Source: Adenophora triphylla var. japonica (Eukaryota > Streptophyta > Magnoliopsida > Asterales > Campanulaceae). From it: DNA of 64,000 nt. The notes beneath the pieces are model-generated. The model was not told the DNA's origin, made no database searches, and worked only from the letters and a program-made list of their open reading frames with translations. Below, piece after piece: positions 12,076 to 22,641 of this stretch (position 1 is its first letter; the number at the start of each line of letters is the position of its first letter). The DNA lies in the NCBI GenBank assembly GCA_022495995.1, contig JAFEMH010001457.1, positions 1 to 64,000 on the forward strand, given 5' to 3'. A program made the translations under genes and the position numbers.

Positions 12076-12324
12076 GAATCTTTAGCAATCTACACTTAAA
12101 ATTGGAACTGCGAGAAGTTGGGGGGCTAAATTGGAAAGGAATCTTTCTGCTGCAGAAAGTGTTCGGCCGGACTGAACCTGAAGTTGACCAGGTTATTATC
12201 AGCGCCGAGGCAGAAGCTGAATTGGCCATTTTCTTCCATTTTTCCAGGCGAAGAAGAGAGAAAGGAGAGGAGAGAATTCATCCCAAATTGTGAGGTTTGC
12301 TCAAATTTGTGAGGGAAAATCAAC

Positions 12325-12483
12325 ATGGAAGATGATTTGGAACCAATGGCTCGTCATGGAAGGACCGATGACGAAAGAACGCGGTTGGTTCGGACCATTC
12401 GAACCACTACTCTTCCATTGAATCCGGCGGAGTTCTACCCGGCTAGGGAGAACCACAAATCCAAAGGAGGGATCGAGAGACAA
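12325..12483 (+). pseudogene. aORF1 of element C, exon 1 (PMD gene)
   Basis: This is the first exon of the plant mobile domain gene, antisense to the pol of C. It starts at ATG 12325 and runs 53 codons in phase 0 to the donor GTAAGC at 12484. It is basic and low complexity, with ARHGRTDDERTRL and YPARENHKS. The corresponding exon of element A (27284-27108) has YPGKREHKS before the same GTAAGC donor, which supports the start and the splice site. Confidence 0.65.
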
Positions 12484-13123
12484 GTAAGCTTCCTTCAAAT
12501 TCCATTAATTTTAAGAATGTGCATTCTTTAAATGTTAGAAATTTGACTAGGAATGAGCTAGGGATTTTGGTGCTCGAATTGGGGCTTTTGACTTTGCTAT
12601 GCGCCTTTGTCGAAATTAACTAGAGTGTAGCTCATTTGACATTATGGGTAGATGACATAAAAATTTTGGTTGCAAAATTCCATGCCTAGATGTGTTTTTC
12701 GAATTTAAAGCATGTTTAAATCGGGACGGAGTAATTTTTTGAAAATGTTCGAAATGATTTGAAAGTTCCAATTCGATGGAGTTTTCTAAGGGATTTGAAA
12801 GTTCGGATTCAACGGAGTTTTCGAGGTGTTTTGAAAGTTCCGAATTTGACGGAGTTTTCGAAAGGTTTTGAAAGTTCCGGATTCGACGGAGTTTTCGAAA
12901 TGTTTTGAAAGTTCCGGATTCGACGGAGTTTTTGAAAGGTTTTGAAAGTTGCATTTGACGGAGTTTTCGAAGTGTTTTTGGAATCTTGGACTACTCCAAC
13001 CGGGATGGAAGTATTTTAGGAAAGGAATGAGAACTGTATCTGCATTGCATCATTTTGATATGCGTTCGTGCACTCTGTCGATGTTGCTTCTGTATTAACG
13101 TATTTTACCGTGTTCACCTGCAG

Positions 13124-13816
13124 GGGCGAGGGCCAGTTGACGTCAACAACTTGAAGAGTCGGGGAGCCTTTGAGGCAGTGCGAGCGCCGTGGGAGATATT
13201 CCCGGACGAGGCTCGAGATGGAGAGAGGAGTCCACGGCAGCTTGTGGTTGACTCCGGCTTGGCTGGATTCATTAGTGCGGTAGCCGCGGTGACTGTGACG
13301 CAGAGGGCGAGGTCCATGTACGTAGCTCTGAGCGAGTACTGGTGGGACACGACCCATACTTTTTATTTCAGATGGGGGGAGGCGACGGTGACTCCAACTG
13401 ACTTTGCTGCTATCACTGGGTTGCCTACCTGGGGCAACGCGCTAGTGTGGGTGGATGGCTATACCCCGGAGCAGTTGTCGGAGCTGCTGGGTTTTGATAT
13501 TACCGATGCCAGGGGATTAGGTATTCGGTACAAGCCGATGGAGATGCACCTGAGGACAGGCATTCATGATTATGGGTCCCCTAGGATGACTGCTGAGCGT
13601 CTGGCTCGAGGGTTCATATGGTTCGCATTGTCAGCGACTCTGTTCTCGACTTCTGACACATCCTGTCACTTCCCTTTGCTCGGGTCGCTGACAGACCTGG
13701 ATGCTGTGAGGGGGTATGCATGGGGGGAGGCTGGACTGGCCGAGCTCTACCACTCCTTGGACAGGTTCTCGCGGGGAGAGGAGAACTCCTTGAGTTGTTT
13801 CTTACTTGCTTTGGAT
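13124..13816 (+). pseudogene. aORF1 of element C, exon 2: plant mobile domain
   Basis: This exon follows the acceptor CCTGCAG at 13117-13123 and ends before the donor GTAAGT at 13817. It encodes the core of the plant mobile domain: ALSEYWWDTTHTFYFRWGEA then TVTPTDFAAITGLP, matching the family pattern of a W-containing helix, THTFxxxxGE, then TxxDxxxxxGLP. Further on it has WGEAGLAELYHSLD. PMD proteins (Pfam PF10536 in Arabidopsis MAIN/MAIL1) act in silencing and development; 'aminotransferase-like' in database names is historical, and no enzyme activity is implied. The exon is open throughout. Its paralogue in A is 26533-25867 on the minus strand. Confidence 0.75.
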
Positions 13817-13907
13817 GTAAGTCCACGTCTTTTTCTCTTCCTTGTCTCATTTTTGTACTCGTATGTATCTGCTCTGTAGCTGATATAACTTTCCATTTGC
13901 TTGACAG

Positions 13908-13971
13908 GTCTGGTGCTATAAGGTGTTCAGCCCGCAGCGATGGGAGATTAAGGAGGCGTACCGGTCCTTGT
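13908..13971 (+). pseudogene. aORF1 of element C, exon 3, part before the element B insertion
   Basis: After the acceptor TTGACAG (ends 13907) the exon reads VWCYKVFSPQRWEIKEAYRS, then is cut by element B. CTTGT at 13967-13971 is the target duplication; the frame resumes after its second copy at 42161-42165. The parallel exon in A starts VWFCEVIRFFPW after an equivalent acceptor. Confidence 0.75.
13967..13971. repeat. Target site duplication CTTGT, left copy (element B)
   Basis: CTTGT lies before the TGTCACGACCC start of B and recurs at 42161-42165, right after the CGCCCACA end. The reading frame of the split PMD exon is restored if one copy is removed. Confidence 0.95.
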
Positions 13972-14028
13972 TGTCACGACCCTAAGCCTAGGCACATTCT
14001 TGGTCACACGTGAAGCACGTGGGGTTGG
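13972..14028 (+). repeat. Element B 5' LTR, first 57 bp
   Basis: TGTCACGACCCTAAGCC and the following bases match the start of the B 3' LTR at 37817. The LTR is cut at 14028 by element A and resumes at 30451. Confidence 0.95.
14024..14028. repeat. Target site duplication GTTGG, left copy (element A)
   Basis: GTTGG occurs here and at 30446-30450 flanking A. The intact 3' LTR of B has a single GTTGG at the matching position (about 37870), confirming the duplication. Confidence 0.97.
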
Positions 14029-15799
14029 TGTAAGTACCAAAATCTGGCTCATGCCTTCCGATAAAGTTTCCCGGTAATTCCCCGGACTTTCCTAGAGTTC
14101 CGGAACAATTCCGGAACTGTTCCAAACCTCCCAAGGGCTGAAGGGATTGCTCTAAATAAAAGGGGCACGTTTTAATTGATTTAGGCATCTTTCTAGAATT
14201 GCCACCTTGCATGATTCTAGAAAAATGCTGAGTCATACTGGATAATGCCGCACGGCTGCATTAGGAGAAGACTCCTAGCCGCACGGCCTCATTAGTCTTA
14301 TCCAGACTGCCTATAAATAGAGCCCTCCTCTACCCAATTCATATACGAAAAACACACACAATACACAATACTCAGCTCCAAAACTCTCCCAAAACACTGC
14401 TGAAAATCCAAGAGGTTGAAAAAAGCCAAGAAGCCACCTCCCTCCTCCTTGAAGCCTCCAAAGTTGGTCCATCCACCAAGCAAGACCCAAAGAAGAAGAG
14501 GTCACCACCATTGGTAACCTCTTACTCCCTTACCTTGCATTATACTTGCTCTATGTGATTTAATTGCTCATTGCATTCATATATTGTCATTATCTTGTTT
14601 GGGACTTGGTATTTATTGTTAAAGATCCTATCTTTATCATACCCCCTTTCCCTTTGCATCCCTTGCATGAAATAAGCATCATTTGCTCCTAAAAATGTAA
14701 TCTTTATATTCAAAGGTGCATCCTTTGCACCTAAAAATCCTTTCTTTACATAAAAATGTCATCTTTATGCATCATTTGTTCATAAAAATGCAATCTTTAC
14801 ATTCAAAATGCATCCTTTGCATATAAAAATCACGTCTTTACAATAAAGATGCATCCTTTGCATCTAAAACCCATTTTCATGCATCCTTTGCATTTAAAGT
14901 CATTACTTTATCATCAAAATAGCATCCTTTGCTATCAAAATCTCATTTTCATGCATTAAAGATCATTTCTTTACATATTAAATACTAATTTCCTCATAAA
15001 AATGCATCCTTTGCATAAAAATCATGTCTTTAATTAAAAAGCATCCTTTGCAATCAAAAGCATCCTTTGCAATCTCAAAAATGTCATCTTTTCATTAAAC
15101 ATATCATTTTTACATGCATTCCCCCATGTCCCCATTAGCAACCTACGGAACGGACCGGTGTAAAGATCCTATATTTACATCGTTTCTTCCATTAAAGGTG
15201 CCATAATCTCTTTAGAAAGGGATAACCTTGAACCCGATATCTTCGATTATCACTTAAGACGAGCATGAAAGCATCTATAAGCTCAATCGTCTCAAGGCGT
15301 AGGATTGATGGGCTAAGGTCACTCCTTTCCTAAAGAACCTCATTTTAGACTATAAAAGAGAGTCCTTCTCTCGATCAAGCAAGTCCCAAGGTTAAAAAGC
15401 GATGATCACAAGTCCAAGATGAGGACGGGATCAAAATCCCGAACACACAAAAATCCAAGGAATCCCGAGCGACAACCAATAAATGGTTTGTACGTCCGGA
15501 AGACAACTTGGGGCATTCCCCCCCTTCTTTTCAAACACATGCACACAAGAAAGCACGCAAGCAAGCACGATAAATGGAATCTTGGGAGACTTGCTACGGC
15601 AAGGCACCTTGGGTGAACGACGATCCGTTCTTCCCAAGGGGTAACTTAACCTCCGAACCCATAAAAAACCTTTTTTTCAAAGTTTTGAGGAAATCAAAAT
15701 GGCGTGGCGACTCCGTTTTTCAAATTAAACCGGATGTTTTCAAACTCGCGTGAATCCGATTTAAAAAAACAAAAAATTAAATTTGGGCACACATTCACA
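14029..15799 (+). repeat. Element A 5' LTR
   Basis: TGTAAGTACC...CATTCACA, 1,771 bp, matching 28675-30445 over its full length. It holds a TATA box at 14312, and at about 14660-15110 a degenerate array built on GCATCCTTTGCA and CTTTACAT. Near the end, GGCGTGGCGACTCCG (about 15701) is shared with the LTRs of C and D. Open frames inside are not genes. Confidence 0.95.
14312..14320 (+). promoter_or_regulatory. TATA box of the element A 5' LTR
   Basis: TATAAATAG sits about 280 bp into the LTR, the expected place for the U3 promoter that makes genomic RNA. The 3' LTR has the same box at 28958 and D has one at 40694. Confidence 0.7.
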
Positions 15800-15800
15800 G

Positions 15801-15820
15801 TTTGGCGACTCTGCTGGCGA
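15801..15820 (+). other. Primer binding site of element A
   Basis: TTTGGCGACTCTGCTGGCGA begins two bases after the LTR end. It belongs to the GGCGACTC-type primer sites known from Ogre/Tat elements, which are described as complementary to tRNA-Arg. The exact tRNA needs a match to tRNA sequences. Confidence 0.75.
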
Positions 15821-17538
15821 AGACCCAAAGGAGAAAAGCTTTCATTTTCAAAATAAAATGATACCTGGTATATATGTGGAAACCACTTAACCTTCCTGTA
15901 TCGCTCCCTAACCCGGGGCTTGGGATAAACGGTGGTTTAACAATCCCACGTACCGGTATCCCTTTTCGAAATAAAAGAAAGCTTTTCCCTTTGAGCGGGT
16001 TAGACTCCCGTTGCGGATTCCGTTTATCATGCTTGCTTTCTTTGCCTTGCATTGCATCATTTGCATCTTGGGAATTGTGCATACTTTGAACAGGAAATAA
16101 CCTGAAACTGCAAAGGAGTGGAACCTGGAAAATTGATCCATGCAGTCGTACGGCTCAATCCTCCTTGGATTCTGACCGGGCGGCCTCAGTGGCAATTCCA
16201 CCAGGGCAAAAATTGAGGATAATCTGGCAGCCTTGGCAGCTTGGGGCTATTCAGCTTCAAGACTGACTAGGGCTCCCAGAAAATTTACGTGCCTTAATTG
16301 TTGCATTTTCCCCCGTCCCGAAAATCATTCCTTTAAAACACATTTATGAAAATCTCTGTTTTAACTCAAAAAGGAACATTTTTAGGAGACCGCACACTAC
16401 GCGCACCTGATATATCCTGTACACTTTGCTCGCACGTCCCTTTAAACCCGGGGTGGTTTTTCAGTTACAGTCACGGACAGCCTTACGATGCTCCCGGGCG
16501 CGCACGGAATCATCCCAAACTCCCCATGGCAGCCAGTGTCGACCAATGCACAGTCCGTGTCACACGTTTCAAAAAACCGTGACTTTTGGTTGGTTTTTGG
16601 TCTAGTCCGTGTCATATAGCCCAGTTGCATATCCCCGTAAAGGTCAAGCCTTAGTTAATAACAGAAGTCAAGATTTTTCGCTCAAGCAAAACTCTGTCGA
16701 AATTTCGACAAGGAAAAATCGGTAGAATCTTGACTCCGACATTGACTTTGACCTTGACCCGCACGAAATGCGTAAGAGTCAAGACCGAGTCTTTGCCAAA
16801 AAATCCAAAGGTCTTTCGCTCAAGCGAAGCCCTGCCAAAATTTCGACAAGGAAAAATTGGCAAGATCTTGACCCGGCATTGACTTCGATTCTGACTCACG
16901 CATTGCGTATGCAACGAAGTTCAATGTGACACTGTGTCATCCTGATTTTGCCGCCCGACCCATGCCTATTATCTTCTCGGACATTACCGAAAAGTCAAAA
17001 CGTCATTCGCGCAAGCGAAACTTTGCCGAAATTCTGTTAAGGCTGAAAGACGAGACTTTCCCGGTATTGCCTTGACTATAATCCGCATTGCTCGTGTGTT
17101 AAAAGTTCCTATGACCCGCTAGACCCATTAGGAGCGTTCTTATCTCTCGGTCGGTGGGATCCGCGTGCCCTATAGGACCCTCGCCCGGGGCTGTCCACCC
17201 TGGGAGGTCGAAATACAGGTGGAATACGAGGGGCTTATAGACATAGTGACGGAACCCACTCATCCAGGATCTAGAGTAGTTGCGAAAAAGAAGGGCAGAA
17301 CCCCTTTTCCAACCAAATAGAAATTAATAAAAGACACTGTTTTAAGTAAACTGGAAGATTCTTAATTTGCATATTGCCTGAGCCTTCAGCCTAAACACCT
17401 ACCCCGAGTCTAAACCTCTCCTATCCCTTTTCCGTAGCGAGAAAGAAGTGGGTGAGAACACCGGGTCAGCGACTTATTAGCACAGAATTCTCAGACAGTT
17501 CGCCAGAATCCTCAATTTTGTCAGTTCAGAGAGTCAGA
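15821..17538 (+). other. Element A 5' untranslated region, with a diverged 3-copy repeat
   Basis: No credible gene lies here. At 16660-17090 a block containing TTCGCTCAAGCGAA and CCAAAATTTCGACAAGGAAA appears three times (starts near 16677, 16813 and 17005), each followed by TTGAC-rich sequence. A related block is found in the leader of C near 58,740-58,980. Just before the coding remnant the sequence matches the segment upstream of the C gag (CCGGGTCAGCG at about 17461 and, on the minus strand, near 58351). Confidence 0.6.
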
Positions 17539-18332
17539 ATGGCCAACGTAGTAATCAACAATGGTAATGACCAAGCAGTCGGGGAAGCCATCCCAGTTCA
17601 ACCCAGGCCCCACATCTGGTATGATGTGTGTGATTGTGAGGACTATCTGGAGTATGAGTATCAAGAATGGATTAATGAAGACGCTCCTTCAAAGAAGAAG
17701 AAGAAGAGGAAGTCCATGCAGCAGAAATTAAAAGAAAGATACGAAGCCGGGGATAAGAGCGTGGGAACTTTAGGGGAGCCTTCGGGCAAGTTTGACTACT
17801 ACGTCAGTTATGCCAAGGAGCCTACCAAGGAACCCGTCATTCAAAGCATAGTCCAGCCTGATACCCCTGTGATCAGTGACCCTCTTGAGGCAGAGAATTC
17901 TGAATTCGTTGCCATCATATAGTTCAATGAGAAGCTAGTAGATCTCGAAGCAGAATACAGAAAGCCTATAGAATACGTGGCCAATCAAGGGAGGATCAAA
18001 GTTTCTCCTGAAGAAGACTTCATCAGCATCATTCAGGCCAACCCTCCTGTTCGCTACACTAACAAGGTTGTGATATCGAAGATTGGTAAAGAGAAGATGA
18101 CATATCAGCAATGCATTGACAAGATGAGCCAGACCCTCCAGTCAATGAGTCCAGTTGTCACAGACGAGCTCGCTGAAAGACTGCATCAAGCTACTCTAGC
18201 TCCCCTCACCATCTTTTCGCGGTACCGGCCTGTCAATGATTTTCGGCAAGTTTTCGATTAGTTTGAAGTTTCCAACTTTCTGAAGAATGCTGACAAGACT
18301 GCCACTCCCCAGGGCAACAGCAAGAAGGAGTG
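17539..18332 (+). pseudogene. Element A gag remnant (large internal deletion)
   Basis: From ATG 17539 the frame reads MANVVINNGNDQAVGEA, then jumps to YDVCDCEDYLEYEYQEW and KERYEAGDKSVGTLGEPSGK. In C the matching residues (YDVCDCSACLEYESQ, RERYEAGDTSVGTLGEPSGR) lie at the C-terminal end of gag, after the zinc motif. So the capsid and zinc regions are missing here. The frame has TAG stops at 17920 and 18259. The part after 17930 (with NKVVISKIGKEKMTYQQCID) has no clear match in C and I do not recognise it. Confidence 0.7.
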
Positions 18333-18508
18333 AGATCCCGGTCCAACCCTTGTCAAACCCTCGAGTCAATAAGTAGTATAGGGTCCAGAGTCAGTAGGGT
18401 CCAGAGTCAGTCGAGTCAGGAATCTTTGAATTCCAGTCCTCTGAGTCATCCGAAGGCCTCACGCCTGAGGATTATGAATATGTAATCGATGTCATCTTTC
18501 CTGTTGCT

Positions 18509-19600
18509 TTGAATGAAATGACAGATCTTTCTGATTATCCCCTTATTGCCAACTTAACAAATGATAAATTAACTCAAAACTTAAAAACAGTTAATAATGA
18601 ATCATTTGAACAAGATGCTAACACACTAAATGAACAATACATTAAAGAAATCTTTAAGCAGGTTACAGAAAAAGAGGAAAACCGGGCCCAAGCTGCCGAG
18701 GAGGTTTTGACAAGTGTTAACTTGGGTACTATCAAGGAACCTAAAGAGACACAGATTGGAAACTTCTTCCAGGGGGTTGAACGAGACAGACTGATCGATC
18801 TGCTCAGAGAATACATGGACGTGTTTGCATGGTCGTACAGGGATATGCCGGGGCTAGACAGTTCAATAGTAGAGCACATAATCCCTCTAGCACCAGATGC
18901 TAAGCCAGTAAAGCAGAAACTGAGGAAGATCAAGCCGGAATGGTCTCTACAGGTCAAAGAAGAAATTGAGAAGCTACTGCAGGTAGGATTCATCAGAGTC
19001 ATCGAATACCCGACATGGTTATCCAACATCGTGACCGTAACCAAGGCCAATGGGAAGGTGCGTTGCTGTGTGGATTTCAGAGATCTGAACAAGGCCAGCC
19101 CCAAAGATGACTACCCCTTGCCAAACATAGACATCCTGGTGGACTCCACTGCCAACTACGAAGTCAAATCCTTCGTTGATGACTTTGCAGGCTACAACCA
19201 AATCAAGATGGCCGAGGAAGACCAAGAAAAGACAGCCTTCACCACACCGTGGGGAACTTACTGCTATACAGTGATGCCATTTGGGCTCAAGAATGCCGGG
19301 GCTACTTATCAGAGGGCAGCGACCGTGCTTTTTCATGACATGATCCACAAGGAGATTGAGGTCTACGTCGATGACATGATAATCCACTCCAAAGGCGAGA
19401 ATGGACAGCACTTTGTTGACCTGCGAAAGTTCTTTGAGAGGCTGAGACAACATTCCATGAGACTAAACCCTGCTAAATGCACCTTCGGAGTGACAAGGGG
19501 AAAAGTGCTTGGGTATATGGTCACGGAGCGAGGTATCGAAGTCGAACCCCGAAAGATCAAAGCCATTATGGATATGAGGCCACCTCAAACCTGCATTTAA
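18509..19600 (+). pseudogene. Element A reverse transcriptase
   Basis: Reverse transcriptase of a Tat-lineage element, 363 codons from ATG 18509. After an acidic N-terminal stretch it has VFAWSYRDMPGLD (about residues 110-120), KVRCCVDFRDLNKASPKDDY (near 180-200), VMPFGLKNAGATYQR (near 255-270) and the catalytic YVDDMIIHS (near 288-296). The frame ends at a TAA at 19598-19600, where C has a sense codon (PQTLTEVKSFMG). About 25 bp later one base is missing, shifting the frame. So gag-less RT is also cut from RNase H and integrase. No protease is encoded upstream. Confidence 0.9.
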
Positions 19601-19617
19601 GTCAAAAGCTTTATGGG

Positions 19618-21999
19618 CAAGTTGCATACATCGCCCGTTTCGTCAATCGCCTGACCACTATGTGCGAGCCGATCTTCAAGCTCATGAAGAAGAATGTAGG
19701 CACGTAATGGACCGAGGAATGCCAGGATGCCTTTAACCAGATCAAGGCGTACTTAGTACATCCTCCGGTGTTATGCCCCCCACATAGACAGAAACCTCTT
19801 CTGCACTATCTCACTGTCACCGATACGGCAATTGGGGCTATGCTTGCTCAGGAGAAGAAAGACTCTCGGGTAGAGAATGCCATTTACTTTGTCAGCCGGA
19901 AGCTACAAGGAAGTGAGCTCAATTACTCAGCATGTGAAAAGACTTGTGCAGGACTGGTCTGGGTAGTCGGCAAGCTGAAGCATTATATGCAAGCTCACCC
20001 TGTGAATTTGGTCTCAAAAATGGACCCCATCAAGTACATCTTCGATAAACCTTCCCTCTCGATGCTTTTAGCAAAGTGGTCCTTCTTCTTAGCAGAGTAC
20101 GACATCAACTATGTGACCAGAAAGGCCATCAAAGGTCAAGCATTGTCAGACCATCTGGCGAACTTCCCCAGTAATGAGGACCGTGGGCCTGAACCCCAAT
20201 TCCCAGATGAAGGGATCTTTGTAGTCGAGCCTGAGAACCGATGGCAGCTATTCTTTGACGGAGCTACTAACAAAAGAGGAAATGGCGTAGGGATGCTACT
20301 GGTCGATCCGAAAGATGAGCACACACCCATAGCCCTCAAGTTGAACTTCCCTGCCACGAACAATGTTGCCGAGTATGAAGCCTGCATTGCTGGTCTAGAA
20401 GCTTCCTTAGAAAGGAATGTCAAGGAGCTCGAAGTTTACGGAGACTCAGCCCTGATCATCAACCAGGTCTCCAACAAATGGAAGACTGTGGACCCTAATC
20501 TTCAGCGGTATCATGCCTATATGGAGGAATTGTCTGGACAGTTCAGAGAAGTGACTTTCCACTACTTGCCAAGGGAAAAGAACAGATTCGCAGGTGCCCT
20601 AGCTACTCTAGCCTCACTGGTAGAGATCCCCGAGGGAAAAGCCATAAAGCCCTTCAGAGTGGGTAGAAGAGAAGCCCCGGCTTTCTGTTGTGAAATAGAC
20701 TTGGGACCCGAGCCTATCAAGGAACCATGGTACAATCAAATTTACCAGTTCCTCAAAGATGGAGAGTCAGCTTTCAGAAACGAAGAAGGTAGACCAAAGG
20801 AAGGTGTCAAAGCTAAGAGCTTGCAAGCCCTGAAAAGGTTGGCCTCCCATTATGTCATTCTAGGAGGCAACCTGTACAAAAAGCGGTACCAAGGACCACT
20901 CCTCTTGTGTGTCACTCAAGAAAGGGCCAGAGAGTTGATGACCGAAGTCCACAATGGTCCCTGCGGTCCTCATATGAATGCCAGAGCCCTGATACAAGTG
21001 ATCCTCAGAATGGGTTACTACTGGATTTCCATGGAGACAGACTGTGTCCACCATGTCCGAGCGTGCGACAAATACCAACGGTTTGCCAACCTCAACCATA
21101 TCCCGCCTCATGACCTGTACTGCATGACGACTCCTTGGCCGTTCGCAACTTGGGGTATTGACGCGATAGGGAAGATAGCCCCGGCAGGAAGCAATGGGCA
21201 TGAATTCGTGTTGGTAGCAGTCGACTACTTCACCAAGTGGGTAGAGGACAAGTCCTACAAGGTCCTCACTTCCAAGAAGGTGGCCCAGTTTGTCAAAGAA
21301 AACATAATGTGCAGATATGGGGTGCCCAATGAGATCATTTCCGATAATGGGTCGCACTTTGAAGGAGACTGCGATAGGTTACTGTCAGAATTCAGAATCA
21401 CTCGCTACAAGTCGTCCCCGTATAGACCTCAGACTAACGGAGCCGTGGAAGCTGCTAATAAGACGCTCGAACGGATCATCCGGAAAATGGCCACCCGTGG
21501 TCGTGACTGGCCCGAAAAGCTGCACCTGTCACTCTGGGGCTACAAAACGTCTGTCAGAACAGCCACAGGAGAAACTCCTTTTGCCCTAACTTACGGGATG
21601 GAAGCAGTGTTACCAGTGGAGTTGGAAATCCCGTCATTAAGGGTCCTCCTGGAAAACAGTGTCAACGAAGTAGAATGGCTACGTAGCCGGCATGATGAGT
21701 TGGCCCTGCTCGATGAAAGAAGGCTAAAAGCCATGGAGCACACCCGAGCCTACCAGAGGCGAATGGCCAGAGCATTCGACAAATAGGTCAAGGCCAGGGA
21801 CATCAAAGAGGGTGACTTAGTATTGAAAGTGAAGCCCCCTACCAGAGACAACCCCCTGGGAAAATGGGAAACTGTTTGGATCGGCCCGTATGTGGTGCAG
21901 AAGATACTATCGAGAGGAGCCATGAAGCTTGCAGACCTGGACGGCAATCCCTTTGTCCACCCAGTCAACGGTGATAAGCTCCGAAGGTACTATGTCTAA
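19618..21999 (+). pseudogene. Element A RNase H, second RNase H and integrase
   Basis: Continuation of pol after a 1-bp frameshift. It starts YIARFVNRLTTMCEPIF, has a TAA at 19705, then an open frame 19768-21786 of 672 residues and a TAG at 21784 before the true end RRYYV at 21999. Domains: first RNase H region with AIYFVSRKLQGSEL; a second, archaeal-type RNase H with FFDGATNKRGNGVGMLL near residue 162, a hallmark of the Tat lineage; integrase zinc region HNGPCGPH...CDKY, where the last Cys is Tyr; integrase core with WGID (about 461), SDNGSHFEG (about 525) and EAANKTLERI (about 560), so the DDE residues remain. Confidence 0.92.
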
Positions 22000-22640
22000 A
22001 AATAAAAATAAAAAAAAAAATAAAAATAAAAAAAAAAAATAAAAAAAAAAAATAAAAAAAAAATAAAAAAAAAAGAAAAAAAAGAAAAAAATCTCAGTGC
22101 AAAAAGAGTAATGCCCAGCTAGGCTGAAAACCCAAAAAGGGCGGTCTAGGCAAAAAACAGGGTTGCACACAAAAAAAAAAAAGAAAAAAATCTTTGTGCA
22201 AAAAGAGTAATACCCAGCTAGGCTGAAAACCCCAAGAAAGGGCGGTCTAGGCAAAAAACAGGGTTGCACATAAAAAATTCTGAAAGTTCACCAGAATGAA
22301 CTACGAAGACCTGAGCCCCTTAGTCTTTCTTGTAAAAGGGAAACGTAGGCAGCCATTTATGGTTCAGTCAAAAAAATAAAAAATAAATAAAGGGCATTTC
22401 AGTTTTCATAAAACGAGTCCTGAGCAAATCAATAAGACATTTGAATTTCCATGAAATGTGTCTTGATTAATTTCTAAGATAATATTCCTTGTTTATTACA
22501 AGTTAAAAACTTCTTGATGAGTTCAAGCACGGTCTACTCTTGACTCTGCTAACCTGCTACAAAGATCTAAAATATAATAAAATGCCTAATAAATTACTGT
22601 GTTTGCAAAATGGCAATAAGGGGATCCTAAGAAAAGATAT
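22000..22640. other. A-rich spacer and a two-copy 99-bp repeat (element A)
   Basis: Directly after pol, 22000-22092 is AAAAATA-type low-complexity sequence. At 22091-22270 a unit with GTGCAAAAAGAGTAAT and GGGCGGTCTAGGCAAAAAAC occurs twice at about 99-bp spacing. The GGGAAACGTAGGCAGCC phrase at 22338 is shared in inverse orientation with C (near 46,755). No gene is seen. Confidence 0.8.
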
Positions 22641-22641
22641 G

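Noticed and set aside
13055..13123. ATG 13055 as the start of the PMD protein in C
   Set aside because: The sequence from 13055 to 13123 ends in a splice acceptor (CCTGCAG), and the exon 1 start at 12325 has a counterpart in A; 13055 lies in intron 1.
15419..15637. Open frames on both strands near the end of the A LTR (also at 30065-30283)
   Set aside because: LTR sequence present in both copies; not gene-like.
22000..22092. A-rich run after the A pol as a poly(A) tail of a LINE or processed copy
   Set aside because: It lies at a fixed place between pol and the antisense genes inside an LTR element, with no target duplication around it.
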